Assembly: GCA_934432885.1 (NCBI GenBank)
Contig: CAKRYY010000010.1
Coordinates: forward strand, 1 to 64,000
Length of the DNA stretch: 64,000 bases
DNA from: an uncultured Lachnospiraceae bacterium
Lineage (GTDB): Bacteria; Bacillota; Clostridia; Lachnospirales; Lachnospiraceae
Direction of reading: 5' to 3'
Positions 26,869-35,937 of the stretch are shown piece after piece (positions within the stretch are counted from its first letter, which is position 1; each line of letters begins with the position of its first letter). Made by a program: the position numbers and the translations under genes. Under the pieces are notes generated by a model that worked only from the letters and a program-made list of their open reading frames with translations, had not been told where the DNA came from and ran no database searches.

Positions 26869-28701
26869 TTATGATTTTTTCATTGCAGCGCGTTTACGCA
26901 GCGTAGGGTCCAGAATCTTTTTGCGGATACGGAGGCTCTTTGGCGTGATTTCCAAAAGCTCATCTGTATCAATGAATTCAAGCGCCTGCTCCAGGCTTAA
27001 GATTCTGGGCGGCGTCAGGCGCAGTGCTTCATCTGCGCTTGAGGAACGGGTATTGGTTAAATGCTTTGCCTTACATACGTTTAATTCAATATCCTCGCCC
27101 TTGCCGTTCTGACCGATAACCATACCGGCATAGACCTTTTCGCCGGGACCGATAAAGAGCGTGCCGCGCTCCTGTGCATTGTACAGACCATAGGTAATGG
27201 CATCGCCCGCTTCAAAGGCAATCAGAGAGCCCTGCTTGCGGTACTGGATGTCTCCCTTGTACGGACCATAGCCGTCAAATACGGAGTTCATAATGCCGTT
27301 GCCCTTTGTGTCTGTCATAAACTCGCCGCGATAGCCAATCAGGCCACGGGCAGGAATGGAAAATTCAAGTCTTGTATAGCCGCCGTTGATAGGCTTCATA
27401 TTCTGCAGCTCGCCCTTGCGGTTGCTGAGCTTTTCGATGACAGTTCCGGAAAATTCTTCAGGAACATCGACATAGACAAGCTCCATCGGCTCTGTCTTTT
27501 TGCCATTTTCATCGGTGTGATAGAGCACCTCCGCCTTGCTGACTGCAAATTCATAGCCTTCACGGCGCATATTTTCAATCAGGACGGACAGATGCAGCTC
27601 GCCTCTGCCGGATACCTTAAAGCTTTCGGTAGTATCGGTTTCCTCGACACGCAGGGAAACGTCCGTATTCAATTCACGGAAGAGTCTGTCGCGCAGATGA
27701 CGGCTGGTAACATATTTGCCCTCCTTGCCCGCGAGGGGGGAGTCGTTGACAATAAACTGCATCGCGATTGTCGGCTCGGAAATTTTCTGGAAGGGAATCG
27801 CTTTTGGATTATCGGGTGAGCAGAGCGTATCGCCGATATGGATGTCGGAAATGCCGGAAATCGCTACGATAGAACCAAAACGGGCTTCCTTGACCTCTAC
27901 CTTATTTAAACCATCAAATTCATACAGCTTGCTGACACGTACCTTCTGCAGCTTGTCCGGGTCGTGGTGGTTTACGATGACAACGTCCTGACCAACACTG
28001 ATAGAGCCATTGTCTACCTTGCCGACGCCGATACGTCCGACATATTCATTGTAATCAATGGTGCTGATAAGCATCTGCGTACCAGCGTCAGGGTCGCCGA
28101 CTGGAGCCGGAATATAATTCAGGATGGTTTCAAAAAGCGGAATCATGTTATCATTTTCATTTTCAAGATCCAGCGTTGCAATGCCTTCCTTTGCGGAAGC
28201 AAATACGAAAGGACAGTCAAGCTGCTTTTCGTTGGCATCCAAGTCGATAAAGAGCTCCAGCACCTCATCGATGATTTCCTCAGGACGCGCTTCAGGACGG
28301 TCAATCTTGTTGATGCAGACGATAACCGGATGGTTAAGCTCCAGCGCTTTTTTCAGAACGAACCGTGTCTGCGGCATAACGCCCTCGAAAGCGTCTACGA
28401 CAAGGATAACACCGTTTACCATTTTAAGGACACGCTCTACCTCGCCGCCAAAGTCGGCATGACCGGGCGTATCAATGATGTTGATTTTGGTTCCCTTATA
28501 CATAACGGCAGTATTTTTGGAAAGGATGGTAATGCCTCTTTCCCGTTCAATGTCATTGGAATCCATGACGCGCTCGGCTACTTCCTGATTTTCACGGAAA
28601 ACGCCGCTCTGCTTCAAAAGCTCGTCGACAAGGGTTGTTTTGCCGTGATCGACATGGGCAATGATTGCTACATTTCGTACATCATTTCTGGTCTGTTTCA
28701 T
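26869..28701 (-). CDS. typA: Ribosome-associated GTPase TypA/BipA
   Basis: 610 aa. G1 [11 protein letters not shown]2 RGITI, G3 [12 protein letters not shown]4 NKIDRPEA, then EF-G-like domains and the TypA-specific C-terminal domain ([34 protein letters not shown]). It binds the ribosome and helps 50S assembly and growth under stress. GGAGGAG precedes the start. It converges with the MATE gene. Confidence 0.95.
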   Translation of the reverse strand: MKQTRNDVRNVAIIAHVDHGKTTLVDELLKQSGVFRENQEVAERVMDSNDIERERGITILSKNTAVMYKGTKINIIDTPGHADFGGEVERVLKMVNGVILVVDAFEGVMPQTRFVLKKALELNHPVIVCINKIDRPEARPEEIIDEVLELFIDLDANEKQLDCPFVFASAKEGIATLDLENENDNMIPLFETILNYIPAPVGDPDAGTQMLISTIDYNEYVGRIGVGKVDNGSISVGQDVVIVNHHDPDKLQKVRVSKLYEFDGLNKVEVKEARFGSIVAISGISDIHIGDTLCSPDNPKAIPFQKISEPTIAMQFIVNDSPLAGKEGKYVTSRHLRDRLFRELNTDVSLRVEETDTTESFKVSGRGELHLSVLIENMRREGYEFAVSKAEVLYHTDENGKKTEPMELVYVDVPEEFSGTVIEKLSNRKGELQNMKPINGGYTRLEFSIPARGLIGYRGEFMTDTKGNGIMNSVFDGYGPYKGDIQYRKQGSLIAFEAGDAITYGLYNAQERGTLFIGPGEKVYAGMVIGQNGKGEDIELNVCKAKHLTNTRSSSADEALRLTPPRILSLEQALEFIDTDELLEITPKSLRIRKKILDPTLRKRAAMKKS

Positions 28702-28790
28702 AATCTCCTCCGATCCGCCAGTCTGCGGATATGGTGCAAGCTGGAAAGTCAGCTCCCATTCTTTTATTAAAATTGCTTCAAAACCTTATT

Positions 28791-28819
28791 ATTATAGCAT
28801 TTCAAAAAAAATCTTGCAA
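28791..28819 (-). promoter_or_regulatory. Promoter of typA
   Basis: Minus strand TTGCAA (28814-28819), 17 bp, perfect TATAAT (28791-28796), about 90 bp before the start codon. Confidence 0.6.
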
Positions 28820-28971
28820 GCATTGTGTAAAAGGATGAAAATGCAGTGCCAGATTTCGCCAGCGGACTGTCGAAACCTGCGATATTCCCGTGTTCTAGGA
28901 ATGGAATCCACTCATATACATAGTAGTACATTACTGGAAAAAATTCTTAGATGTAAGAAGGGAGAACAAAG

Positions 28972-29607
28972 ATGACAGATAAGGTAATTGAAAACAACCA
29001 GGTGACAATCATGGGCGAGGTAGTCGGAGAATTTGCGTTCAGCCATGAAATTTTCGGAGAAGGCTTTTACATGATTGATGTTGAGGTGGCAAGGCTGAGT
29101 GAGTCCTTCGATGTGATTCCGGTTATGGTATCGGAGCGCTTGCTTGACGTAAATGCTGATTATAGGGGAAAATTCCTGTGCATCACAGGACAGTTCCGCT
29201 CCTATAACAGACATGAGGAAAAGAAAAATAAGCTTGTGCTGTCAGTATTCGCCAGAGAAATTGAATTTCTGGATGAAATCGAGGAGAGCGCAAGGACAAA
29301 TCAGATTTACCTGGATGGATTTATCTGTAAGGAACCGATTTACCGTAAAACACCGCTTGGCAGGGAAATCGCAGACCTTTTGCTTGCGGTCAACAGACCG
29401 TATGGGAAAAGTGATTACATACCCTGCATCTGCTGGGGAAGAAATGCCAGATATGTGAGTAACTTTGAAGTCGGCGCAAGATGCCTTGTATGGGGCAGAA
29501 TCCAGAGCCGTGAATACATGAAGAAAATATCGGAGGATATGACGGAAAAGAGGGTTGCCTACGAGGTATCGGTCAGCAAATTAGAGCTTGCACAGGAAGA
29601 GGAGTAA
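28972..29607 (+). CDS. Single-stranded-DNA-binding-like protein with two OB folds
   Basis: 211 aa. Two OB-type halves: residues 8-97 (VTIMGEVVGEFAFSHEIFGE to LVLSVFAREIEFLDE) and 108-205 (IYLDGFICKEPIYRKTPLGR, then EIADLLLAVNRPYGKSDYIP), the second matching classic SSB/PriB strands. Ordinary SSB has one OB fold and a DDDIPF-like acidic tip, which is absent here. It may be a plasmid-free SSB paralogue or replication accessory. GAAGGGAG lies upstream. The 270-bp gap before it holds only the typA promoter and no convincing promoter of its own. Confidence 0.75.
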   Translation: MTDKVIENNQVTIMGEVVGEFAFSHEIFGEGFYMIDVEVARLSESFDVIPVMVSERLLDVNADYRGKFLCITGQFRSYNRHEEKKNKLVLSVFAREIEFLDEIEESARTNQIYLDGFICKEPIYRKTPLGREIADLLLAVNRPYGKSDYIPCICWGRNARYVSNFEVGARCLVWGRIQSREYMKKISEDMTEKRVAYEVSVSKLELAQEEE

Positions 29608-29626
29608 GGACGGATACTGCTTTTGG

Positions 29627-29655
29627 TTGCGCTTTGATAAGGGATATGGTATGCT
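29627..29655 (+). promoter_or_regulatory. Possible promoter of the CobO-like gene
   Basis: Extended -10 TGGTATGCT (29647-29655) with a weak TTGCGC 17 bp upstream; the string GATATGGTATGCTT is identical to one before the GTPase fusion gene (3397-3410). Confidence 0.4.
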
Positions 29656-29704
29656 TCATAAAGAATTCTGGAAGATTTCGGAAGAGTTACCTACAGGAGG
29701 AGAT

Positions 29705-30202
29705 ATGGAGCAGGGCAAAATATGTATATACAGCGGTGACGGGCATGGAAAATCACCCGCAGCGCTTGGAAAGGCGCTTCAGGCTGCCAGTCAGGGCAGA
29801 CAGGTAGTCATCATCCAGTTTATGAAGGGAAAAGGGCTGCAGGAGAGCGAATTTCTGAAACGGCTGGAGCCGGAGATTAAGTTTTTCCGTTTTGAAAAAT
29901 CAGAGGAGGATTTTCTGCAGCTCCCCATAGAGCGTCAGAAGGAAGAAATCCAAAATATCAAAAACGGTCTGAACTATGCCAAAAAGGTACTGTATACAGG
30001 AGAGTGTGACCTGTTGATTCTGGATGAGGTCTTAGGGCTTCTGGACAATGACATCATAACGCCGGAGGATTTGAAAACGCTTCTTAGCGCACGCGCGCAG
30101 GAAACGACGGTTATTATGACGGGAATCCAGTTAAAGGATGAAATTTGCGCACTGGCAGACGAGGTATCCAGAATTGAAACACTTAAGTTTAAGGTGTTTT
30201 AA
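29705..30202 (+). CDS. CobO/BtuR-like ATP:corrinoid adenosyltransferase
   Basis: 165 aa from ATG 29705, ACAGGAGGAG directly upstream. P-loop GDGHGKSPAALGKALQA (about 10-26), VVIIQFMKGKG, NGLNYAKKVL and LLILDEVLGLLDNDII follow CobO-family order. CobO adenylates cob(I)yrinic acid diamide in coenzyme B12 metabolism. The P-loop differs from the usual GNGKGKTTAA by Ser-Pro for Thr-Thr. No cobalamin genes are near, so the family call is firmer than the function. Confidence 0.75.
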   Translation: MEQGKICIYSGDGHGKSPAALGKALQAASQGRQVVIIQFMKGKGLQESEFLKRLEPEIKFFRFEKSEEDFLQLPIERQKEEIQNIKNGLNYAKKVLYTGECDLLILDEVLGLLDNDIITPEDLKTLLSARAQETTVIMTGIQLKDEICALADEVSRIETLKFKVF

Positions 30203-30211
30203 GTGCAGACA

Positions 30212-30240
30212 TTGACAAGAGTGTATCTGTCTGCTATGAT
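30212..30240 (+). promoter_or_regulatory. Promoter of the riboswitch-dapA transcript
   Basis: TTGACA (30212-30217), 17 bp, TATGAT (30235-30240), about 28 bp before the aptamer. Confidence 0.8.
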
Positions 30241-30267
30241 AATTTTGTTAAGGAATTATAAAGAAAG

Positions 30268-30434
30268 TGATAGAGGTTGCATATTTCATGAGTAATGCTC
30301 CGGATGTGTCAGGCACAGACGAAGGGGCAGGAAAGGGGACTATGCCGAAAGATAGGATTTCCATGAGCATTTTATCTTGGGCGTGCATCGAAGAGGTGTA
30401 CGACTGTCATCTAATCAAGGATGGGGCGCTATCG
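30268..30434 (+). ncRNA. Lysine riboswitch (L box) aptamer upstream of dapA
   Basis: P1 pairs GATAG (30269-30273) with CTATC (30429-30433). Inside are the L-box conserved strings AGAGGTTGC, GAGTAATGCTC, AAGGGGACTATGCCGAAA and the TTGGGCG-like right side. A terminator follows at 30449-30483. The position before dapA, the first enzyme of the lysine branch, fits. Lysine binding should favour the terminator and shut off dapA. Confidence 0.85.
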
Positions 30435-30448
30435 AATTTTAGAAGCTT

Positions 30449-30483
30449 AAACCGGCTCGCCCTATTGGAGAGTCGGTTTTTTG
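30449..30483 (+). terminator. Riboswitch-controlled terminator
   Basis: AACCGGCTC and GAGTCGGTT pair around a short loop, followed by TTTTTT. It lies between the aptamer and dapA. Confidence 0.85.
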
Positions 30484-30550
30484 TATAATAGAAAAAATTC
30501 CATTGTACAAAAACTCTTTTTGCCCCGTAATGTGAAAAGGAGGAAAAAAT

Positions 30551-31435
30551 ATGGCAGTATTTAAAGGCGCAGGTGTCGCAATCATCACACCGTTTCATGA
30601 GGACGGTTCCGTAAACTATGAGGTGTTTGCACAGCAGATTGATTATCAGATTGAGAATGGAACGGATGCAATCATTGTATGTGGAACGACCGGCGAGGCG
30701 GCAACGCTTTCCCATGAGGAGCATCTTGATGTAATCCGTTACTGCGTAAAGCATGTGGCTGGCAGGATTCCGGTTATAGCAGGTACTGGCTCCAACTGCA
30801 CGGAAACGGCAATCTATTTGTCCACAGAAGCGGAGAAGGCTGGCGTTGACGGACTTTTAGTGGTGACACCGTACTATAATAAGGCGACACAGAAGGGACT
30901 TTACAATCATTTTAAGGCGGTTGCTGATTCGGTATCCCTTCCGATTATTCTTTACAATGTGCCGAGCCGCACCGGCTTAAACATTGCGCCGGATACACTG
31001 ATTAAGCTGTGCCGCGATGTGAAAAATATCGTCGGCGTAAAGGAAGCCTCCGGCAATATTTCACAGGTTGCAAAGATTATGTCGATGGCGGATGGCTGCG
31101 TGGATTTGTATTCAGGCAATGACGACCAGATTGTACCGCTGCTTTCCCTTGGCGGAATCGGCGTTATCTCTGTGCTTTCCAACGTTGCGCCCAGACAGAC
31201 GCATGATATATGCCAGAAATTCTTTGATGGCGACGTTGCAGGAAGCTGTAAGCTCCAGCTTGAGGCTCTGCCTTTAGTTGACGCGCTGTTTTGTGAAGTA
31301 AATCCGATTCCGGTAAAGACCGCCGTTAATCTTCAGGGCAGAGAAGCGGGACCGATGCGTATGCCGCTTTCTGAAATGGAGCCTGAACATGTAAAGGTTC
31401 TGGAAGCTGCTATGAAGGGTTTTGGTGTATTATAG
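30551..31435 (+). CDS. dapA: 4-hydroxy-tetrahydrodipicolinate synthase
   Basis: 294 aa. Condenses pyruvate and aspartate semialdehyde, the entry to diaminopimelate/lysine. GTTGEAATLSHEEH, the Tyr in LYNVPSRTG (about 133), and the Schiff-base lysine in GVKEASGN (about 161) are present, as is YSGNDDQIVPLLSLGG. AAAAGGAGG precedes the start. Controlled by the lysine riboswitch. Confidence 0.95.
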   Translation: MAVFKGAGVAIITPFHEDGSVNYEVFAQQIDYQIENGTDAIIVCGTTGEAATLSHEEHLDVIRYCVKHVAGRIPVIAGTGSNCTETAIYLSTEAEKAGVDGLLVVTPYYNKATQKGLYNHFKAVADSVSLPIILYNVPSRTGLNIAPDTLIKLCRDVKNIVGVKEASGNISQVAKIMSMADGCVDLYSGNDDQIVPLLSLGGIGVISVLSNVAPRQTHDICQKFFDGDVAGSCKLQLEALPLVDALFCEVNPIPVKTAVNLQGREAGPMRMPLSEMEPEHVKVLEAAMKGFGVL

Positions 31436-31474
31436 AACTTTGGTACCAATGTACGCTAAAACGCCGGAAGTTGC

Positions 31475-31503
31475 TTGTGTTTCACTTTTTCCTGAGATAT
31501 AAT
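31475..31503 (+). promoter_or_regulatory. Promoter for the 31565-32407 small membrane genes
   Basis: TTGTGT (31475-31480), 17 bp, perfect TATAAT (31498-31503). A GTGC(AAAAA)GCAC hairpin follows at about 31512. Confidence 0.6.
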
Positions 31504-31564
31504 TGCATTGTGTGCAAAAAGCACGAACAATACTTTATACTTTATGAGGAAAAGGAGATATGGG

Positions 31565-32044
31565 ATGAATGAATGGACAGTGAAGGATGTAAATGGCATT
31601 GAGCATAAGATTGGCTGCAAATTAAAGGCGGGCGGTCCTCAGGTTTTTGTGGATGGCAATACCTATAAGGCAAAATCCAGCAACTGGTTTGTCAATGTAA
31701 TTGATTATGCGGTTGATCTGCCTGGAACGAACTGCCACGTTGTTATGATTGGCAAAAAGGCAAGACTTGCAGTAAATGGAATATATCTTGACAATGGCGA
31801 GCGTTATGAGCCGGTATCAAGCGTTCCTGCATGGGTATGGGTGCTGGTTGCACTCAGCGTAATCGGTGGCTGGTTCTTTGGCGGAATCCTTTGCCTGGCA
31901 GTCGGTGCAGCTCTCAGTACTGTATACATCACAGGCGCATTGCAGAAGAATAACAAAAAGGTTATTCTTGCGTTTGTAGCATTCATTGTCATCGCTTTGA
32001 TTCTCTTTGGACTGCAGGTAGTCCTTCTGGGTGCTACTTCATAA
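31565..32044 (+). CDS. Unknown membrane protein with N-terminal beta domain
   Basis: 159 aa from ATG 31565; AAGGAGATATGGG lies upstream. Residues 1-90 are soluble and beta-rich (NEWTVKDVNGIEHKIGCKLK; GPQVFVDGNTYKAKSSNWFV), followed by two or three membrane segments (about 93-155). I do not recognise a named family. The N-terminal part resembles proteins that bind nucleotides or peptides in other Lachnospiraceae only in general character. It shares a promoter with the next gene. Confidence 0.65.
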   Translation: MNEWTVKDVNGIEHKIGCKLKAGGPQVFVDGNTYKAKSSNWFVNVIDYAVDLPGTNCHVVMIGKKARLAVNGIYLDNGERYEPVSSVPAWVWVLVALSVIGGWFFGGILCLAVGAALSTVYITGALQKNNKKVILAFVAFIVIALILFGLQVVLLGATS

Positions 32045-32059
32045 AAGGAGCCGGTTATC

Positions 32060-32407
32060 GTGGAAAGAGAAGAATATGGATATACGCAGAATGTGGCAGA
32101 TACCAAAAGCGCCCCACAGGCGCAGGCTGGCAGTTATTATACCAGTCAGGTTGTAGTATCTGACGCCATACCAAAGAAAAATGGCTCTTTTGCAGTGGGC
32201 AGTCTTGTGTGTGGCGTACTCGGATTACTGGCATGCTGGGCAGTTCCGGGGGCAATCTGTAGCATCATTGGAATTATTTTAGGAATTATAAGTCTGGCGA
32301 AGGGCAGACCGCAGAAGGGTATGGCGATTGGAGGAATCGTGATGTCCTCTCTGGCGCTTTTACTCAGCTTTTCGCTTCTGTTTCTGTTTATTCTGATTGA
32401 GGGATAG
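32060..32407 (+). CDS. DUF4190-like small membrane protein
   Basis: 115 aa from GTG 32060, with AAAGGAG at 32044-32050. A polar N-terminus (residues 1-40) precedes two membrane segments separated by AKGRPQKGMAIGGIV, the DUF4190 signature (SLVCGVLGLLACWAVPGAIC; SIIGIILGIISLAKGRPQKG). Function unknown. Confidence 0.72.
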   Translation: MEREEYGYTQNVADTKSAPQAQAGSYYTSQVVVSDAIPKKNGSFAVGSLVCGVLGLLACWAVPGAICSIIGIILGIISLAKGRPQKGMAIGGIVMSSLALLLSFSLLFLFILIEG

Positions 32408-32433
32408 GACAGGAAGGAGAATGGCAATCAAAA

Positions 32434-32464
32434 AAATGCTCTGGCAGTAGTCGGAGCGTTTTTT
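32434..32464 (+). terminator. Terminator before dapB
   Basis: AATGCTC and GAGCGTT arms with TTTTTT following. Confidence 0.7.
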
Positions 32465-32519
32465 GATACAGTAAGAAAATTTATTAAGACCTTATATTTA
32501 AGAATAGGAGAAAGCAAAG

Positions 32520-33278
32520 ATGACAAGAATCATAATGCACGGCTGCAATGGCCGTATGGGACAGTTTATTACACGTCTGGCAGAAAAAGAGGCGGATATG
32601 GAAATCGTGGCAGGTGTAGATGTTTCGAATCATATTCAAAACGAATATCCTGTATTTAGCAGCATTGCAGACTGTGATGTAGAGGCGGATGTCGTGATTG
32701 ATTTTGCTTCTGCAAAGGCAGTGGATGCGCTGCTTGCTTACTGCGTGGCAAAGAAGCTTCCCTGTGTGCTCTGTACAACAGGACTTAGTGAGGAACAGCT
32801 CAAAAAGGTAAAAGAGGCTTCCGGGGAAACGGCGGTTTTAAAATCTGCAAATATGTCAATGGGCATCAACCTTCTGTTAAAGCTGCTGCGCGAGGCGGCA
32901 CCGGTGCTGGCGGCTGCGGGCTTTGACATTGAAATCGTAGAGAAGCATCATAACCAGAAGCTGGATGCACCCAGCGGTACAGCAGTTGCGCTGGCGGATG
33001 CAGTCAACGGTGCTTTGAATAATGCTTATGAATATGTCTATGACAGAAGCACAAGAAGAGAGGTACGCCCGCAGAAGGAAATCGGTATTTCAGCGGTGCG
33101 CGGCGGTACGATTGTCGGAGACCATGATGTGATTTTTGCAGGAACGGACGAGGTCATTACATTTTCCCACCGTGCATATTCCAGAGAGGTATTTGCGAAA
33201 GGTGCACTTCTGGCAGCAAAATTCCTTGCAGGAAAGCCTGCCGGATATTATGACATGAGCGATGTGATTGAGGGGTAA
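32520..33278 (+). CDS. dapB: 4-hydroxy-tetrahydrodipicolinate reductase
   Basis: 252 aa. NAD(P)H-dependent second step of the DAP pathway. Rossmann motif MHGCNGRMGQFI at the start; catalytic EIVEKHHNQKLDAPSGTA with His/Lys; IGISAVRGGTIVGDHDVIFA. AGGAGAAAG precedes the start. It lies 1.1 kb after dapA but behind its own terminator, so it may be separately expressed. Confidence 0.95.
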   Translation: MTRIIMHGCNGRMGQFITRLAEKEADMEIVAGVDVSNHIQNEYPVFSSIADCDVEADVVIDFASAKAVDALLAYCVAKKLPCVLCTTGLSEEQLKKVKEASGETAVLKSANMSMGINLLLKLLREAAPVLAAAGFDIEIVEKHHNQKLDAPSGTAVALADAVNGALNNAYEYVYDRSTRREVRPQKEIGISAVRGGTIVGDHDVIFAGTDEVITFSHRAYSREVFAKGALLAAKFLAGKPAGYYDMSDVIEG

Positions 33279-33303
33279 GGAACTGCCCCGGAAGGAAAAA
33301 AGA

Positions 33304-35289
33304 ATGGTAAATGAAAAGATTGGAGAAAATCTTACAGATATGGAGCTGATGTATCTGAAAACGCTGGCAGTGCAGTATCCAACGATAGCAGCAGCGTCTA
33401 CGGAAATCATCAATCTGCAGGCAATCCTGAATCTGCCTAAAGGAACAGAGCATTTCCTGACAGATATTCACGGAGAGTATGAGCAGTTTAACCATGTACT
33501 CAAAAACGGCTCCGGCTCTGTACGCAGTAAGATTGATGAGGAATTTGGCAATACGCTCAGCAACAGAGACAAGAAAAGTCTTGCTACCTTAATCTATTAT
33601 CCACAGGAAAAGCTGGAGATTGTGCTTCGGGAAGAGGATAATATTGAGGACTGGTACAAGATTACGCTGCACAGACTGGTGCAGATTACCAAAAGAGTTG
33701 CATCCAAATATACCCGTTCCAAGGTGCGCAAGGCACTGCCAAAGGATTTTGCCTATATCATTGAGGAATTGATTACCGAAAAGGCAGAGGTGCATGATAA
33801 GGAAGCCTATTATAATGAAATCATACACACAATTATCCGTATCGGCAGTGCGCCTGGCTTTATTATTGCCCTTGGCAGGCTGATTCAGAGACTTGTTATC
33901 GACCACCTGCACATCGTGGGCGATGTATACGACAGAGGACCGGGACCGCATATCATCATGGATACGCTGGAGGAATATCATTCTGTGGATATTCAGTGGG
34001 GCAACCATGACATTGTCTGGATGGGAGCTGCCAGCGGACAGCTTGCCTGCATTGCAACTGTAATTCGTATGTCCGCAAGGTACGGGAATCTCGATACGTT
34101 AGAGGATGGTTATGGCATCAATCTGATTCCGCTTGTTACTTTTGCAATGGAGACCTATGCGAATACAAACTGCGATGTCTTTGCGATTAAATACAATACC
34201 AATTACAATACAAAGGATTTAAGCCTTGATATGAAGATGCACAAGGCGATGTCCATTATCCAGTTCAAGCTGGAGGGACAGCTTATCAAGCGGCATCCTG
34301 AGTTTCACATGGAGGATCGGCTTTTGCTCGATAAGATAAACTATGAGGATAAAACAGTAACGATAGACGGCGTCGCCTATGAAATGAATGATGTGGACTT
34401 TCCGACGGTGGACCCGGAAAAGCCCTATGAGCTGACGGAGGAGGAAGCCGAACTGATGGAACGGCTCAGGCAGGCGTTTGTCCAGTGTGAAAAGCTGCAG
34501 CGCCATATCCGTTTCCTGTTTTCCAAGGGCGGCATGTATAAGGTGCACAATTCCAATCTGCTTTATCATGGCTGCGTGCCGATGGATGAGGCGGGCAATT
34601 TCAAGGAAGTGGAGATTGACGGAAAGAGATACAGCGGCAAGGCGCTGTATGATGTGCTGGAGCAGTATGCAAGAAAGGGCTTTTACAATAACCATAATCC
34701 GGCTGAGAAACGAAAAGGGCAGGATATGATATGGTATATCTGGGCAGGTCCCAATTCCCCTGTTTTTGGCAAGGACAAGATGGCGACCTTTGAACGTTAT
34801 TTTGTAAAGGATAAAACGACACATACAGAAATCAAAAACAGCTATTACCGGCTGACAGACAATGAAGAAATCCTGAATAAGATTCTCAGGGAATTTGGTC
34901 TGGATGAAAAGAAATCCCATATTATAAACGGACATGTACCGGTAGAGCTGAAAAAGGGGGAAACGCCGATTCGCTGTGGCGGAAAGCTGCTGATTATCGA
35001 CGGAGGCTTTTCCAAGGCATATCAGGGAAAAACGGGAATCGCAGGCTATACGCTTGTGGCAAATTCACATGGCATGCGGCTTGTAGCGCATGAAACTTTT
35101 GAGTCCAAGGAAGCGGCAATTAAAAAGGAATCGGATATTTTTTCGGATTCGATTGTGATTGAGACTGCACCGGAGAGACTGCGTGTGGCGGATACTGATA
35201 TTGGTAAGGAGCTAAAGGAAAGCATCCATCATCTGGAGCTGCTTCTTCAGGCTTATCAGGATGGTACGATTATAGAAAAGGTAAAATAA
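33304..35289 (+). CDS. fbp: Fructose-1,6-bisphosphatase class III
   Basis: 661 aa from ATG 33304, GGAAGGA upstream; the GTG/ATG reading further up to 33268 lacks a site. Metallophosphatase motifs HFLTDIHGEYEQFNHVLKNG, VGDVYDRGPGPH and QWGNHDIVWMGA, and the late IINGHVPV. Firmicutes-type (YydE/Fbp) enzymes run gluconeogenesis. The length fits the family (640-670). Confidence 0.94.
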   Translation: MVNEKIGENLTDMELMYLKTLAVQYPTIAAASTEIINLQAILNLPKGTEHFLTDIHGEYEQFNHVLKNGSGSVRSKIDEEFGNTLSNRDKKSLATLIYYPQEKLEIVLREEDNIEDWYKITLHRLVQITKRVASKYTRSKVRKALPKDFAYIIEELITEKAEVHDKEAYYNEIIHTIIRIGSAPGFIIALGRLIQRLVIDHLHIVGDVYDRGPGPHIIMDTLEEYHSVDIQWGNHDIVWMGAASGQLACIATVIRMSARYGNLDTLEDGYGINLIPLVTFAMETYANTNCDVFAIKYNTNYNTKDLSLDMKMHKAMSIIQFKLEGQLIKRHPEFHMEDRLLLDKINYEDKTVTIDGVAYEMNDVDFPTVDPEKPYELTEEEAELMERLRQAFVQCEKLQRHIRFLFSKGGMYKVHNSNLLYHGCVPMDEAGNFKEVEIDGKRYSGKALYDVLEQYARKGFYNNHNPAEKRKGQDMIWYIWAGPNSPVFGKDKMATFERYFVKDKTTHTEIKNSYYRLTDNEEILNKILREFGLDEKKSHIINGHVPVELKKGETPIRCGGKLLIIDGGFSKAYQGKTGIAGYTLVANSHGMRLVAHETFESKEAAIKKESDIFSDSIVIETAPERLRVADTDIGKELKESIHHLELLLQAYQDGTIIEKVK

Positions 35290-35309
35290 GAAAGAGTTTG
35301 CCTGCAAAC
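35288..35309 (+). repeat. Fragment of the dispersed repeat (3' module)
   Basis: AAGAAAGAGTTTGCCTGCAA is nearly identical to the reverse complement of 17491-17513 (AAAAAAGAGTTTGCTTGCAA). It begins at the fbp stop codon. Confidence 0.55.
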
Positions 35310-35314
35310 AAAAA

Positions 35315-35345
35315 CAGAATCCTGCATACCGCAGGATTCTGCTTT
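35315..35345. terminator. Bidirectional terminator between fbp and lipoprotein gene
   Basis: CAGAATCCTGC and GCAGGATTCTG form an 11-bp stem with ATACC loop, followed by CTTTG on + and preceded by AAAAC. Confidence 0.8.
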
Positions 35346-35357
35346 GAGAAGTAGCAT

Positions 35358-35777
35358 TTAAGGATTGGTATTGTCATTGGAGCCGACAACATCATCCGTT
35401 ACATCGGCAATGCCGTCAGCGGCATCGGATACGCCGTCAGCGGCATCATTTACCACATCGCCGACTGCGTTTCCGGCATCATCCAAAATGGTTTCATTTC
35501 CACCGTTTGGTGCATTGTCGGACATGGTATCGTTGTTGTTTTCTGCGGTATCGCCGCCGGCGAGCATATCGTCATTTGCTGTATCGGCAGTATTCGTATT
35601 TGCAGCATTATCTGTTGCATTGTCTGCAGCGCCGGTATCTGTTGTACCTGCTGCGGTATCGTTCGTAGTTCCCGTCTGGTTGTTCTGCACATTGTTCTTT
35701 CTACCGCAGGCAGTGAGTGCACCGCAGAGCATAATGAGAACAAGGGAGAGGGAGAGCAGTTTTACATACTTTTTCAT
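35358..35777 (-). CDS. Lipoprotein with Asn/Thr/Asp/Ala-rich low-complexity body
   Basis: 139 aa from the ATG at 35777 (AAGGAGCGAG upstream). A signal peptide with lipobox LTAC-GRKNN (Cys at residue 24) is followed only by low-complexity sequence, ending in an alternating DAADGVSDAADGIADVTDD pattern. Nothing suggests an enzyme; such proteins are common, poorly conserved surface lipoproteins in this group. Confidence 0.75.
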   Translation of the reverse strand: MKKYVKLLSLSLVLIMLCGALTACGRKNNVQNNQTGTTNDTAAGTTDTGAADNATDNAANTNTADTANDDMLAGGDTAENNNDTMSDNAPNGGNETILDDAGNAVGDVVNDAADGVSDAADGIADVTDDVVGSNDNTNP

Positions 35778-35937
35778 AATCTCGCTCCTTTTCTTCTTTT
35801 TCACTGTGAAAGGTAAAATCTGCAAAAGAAAGACCAGCAGATTCTTTCACTGCTAGTATTGTGCTGCGGCTTCAAATTTATACATCAGGAACAAAGGACG
35901 GATGCAAAAAAACAAAAAATAAAAATGAGGAAGCTTT

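Noticed and set aside
27964..28770. 268-aa plus-strand frame
   Set aside because: Lies wholly antisense to typA, no ribosome site and no protein-like motifs.
30267..30488. 73-aa frame upstream of dapA
   Set aside because: It coincides with the lysine riboswitch and terminator and has no ribosome site.
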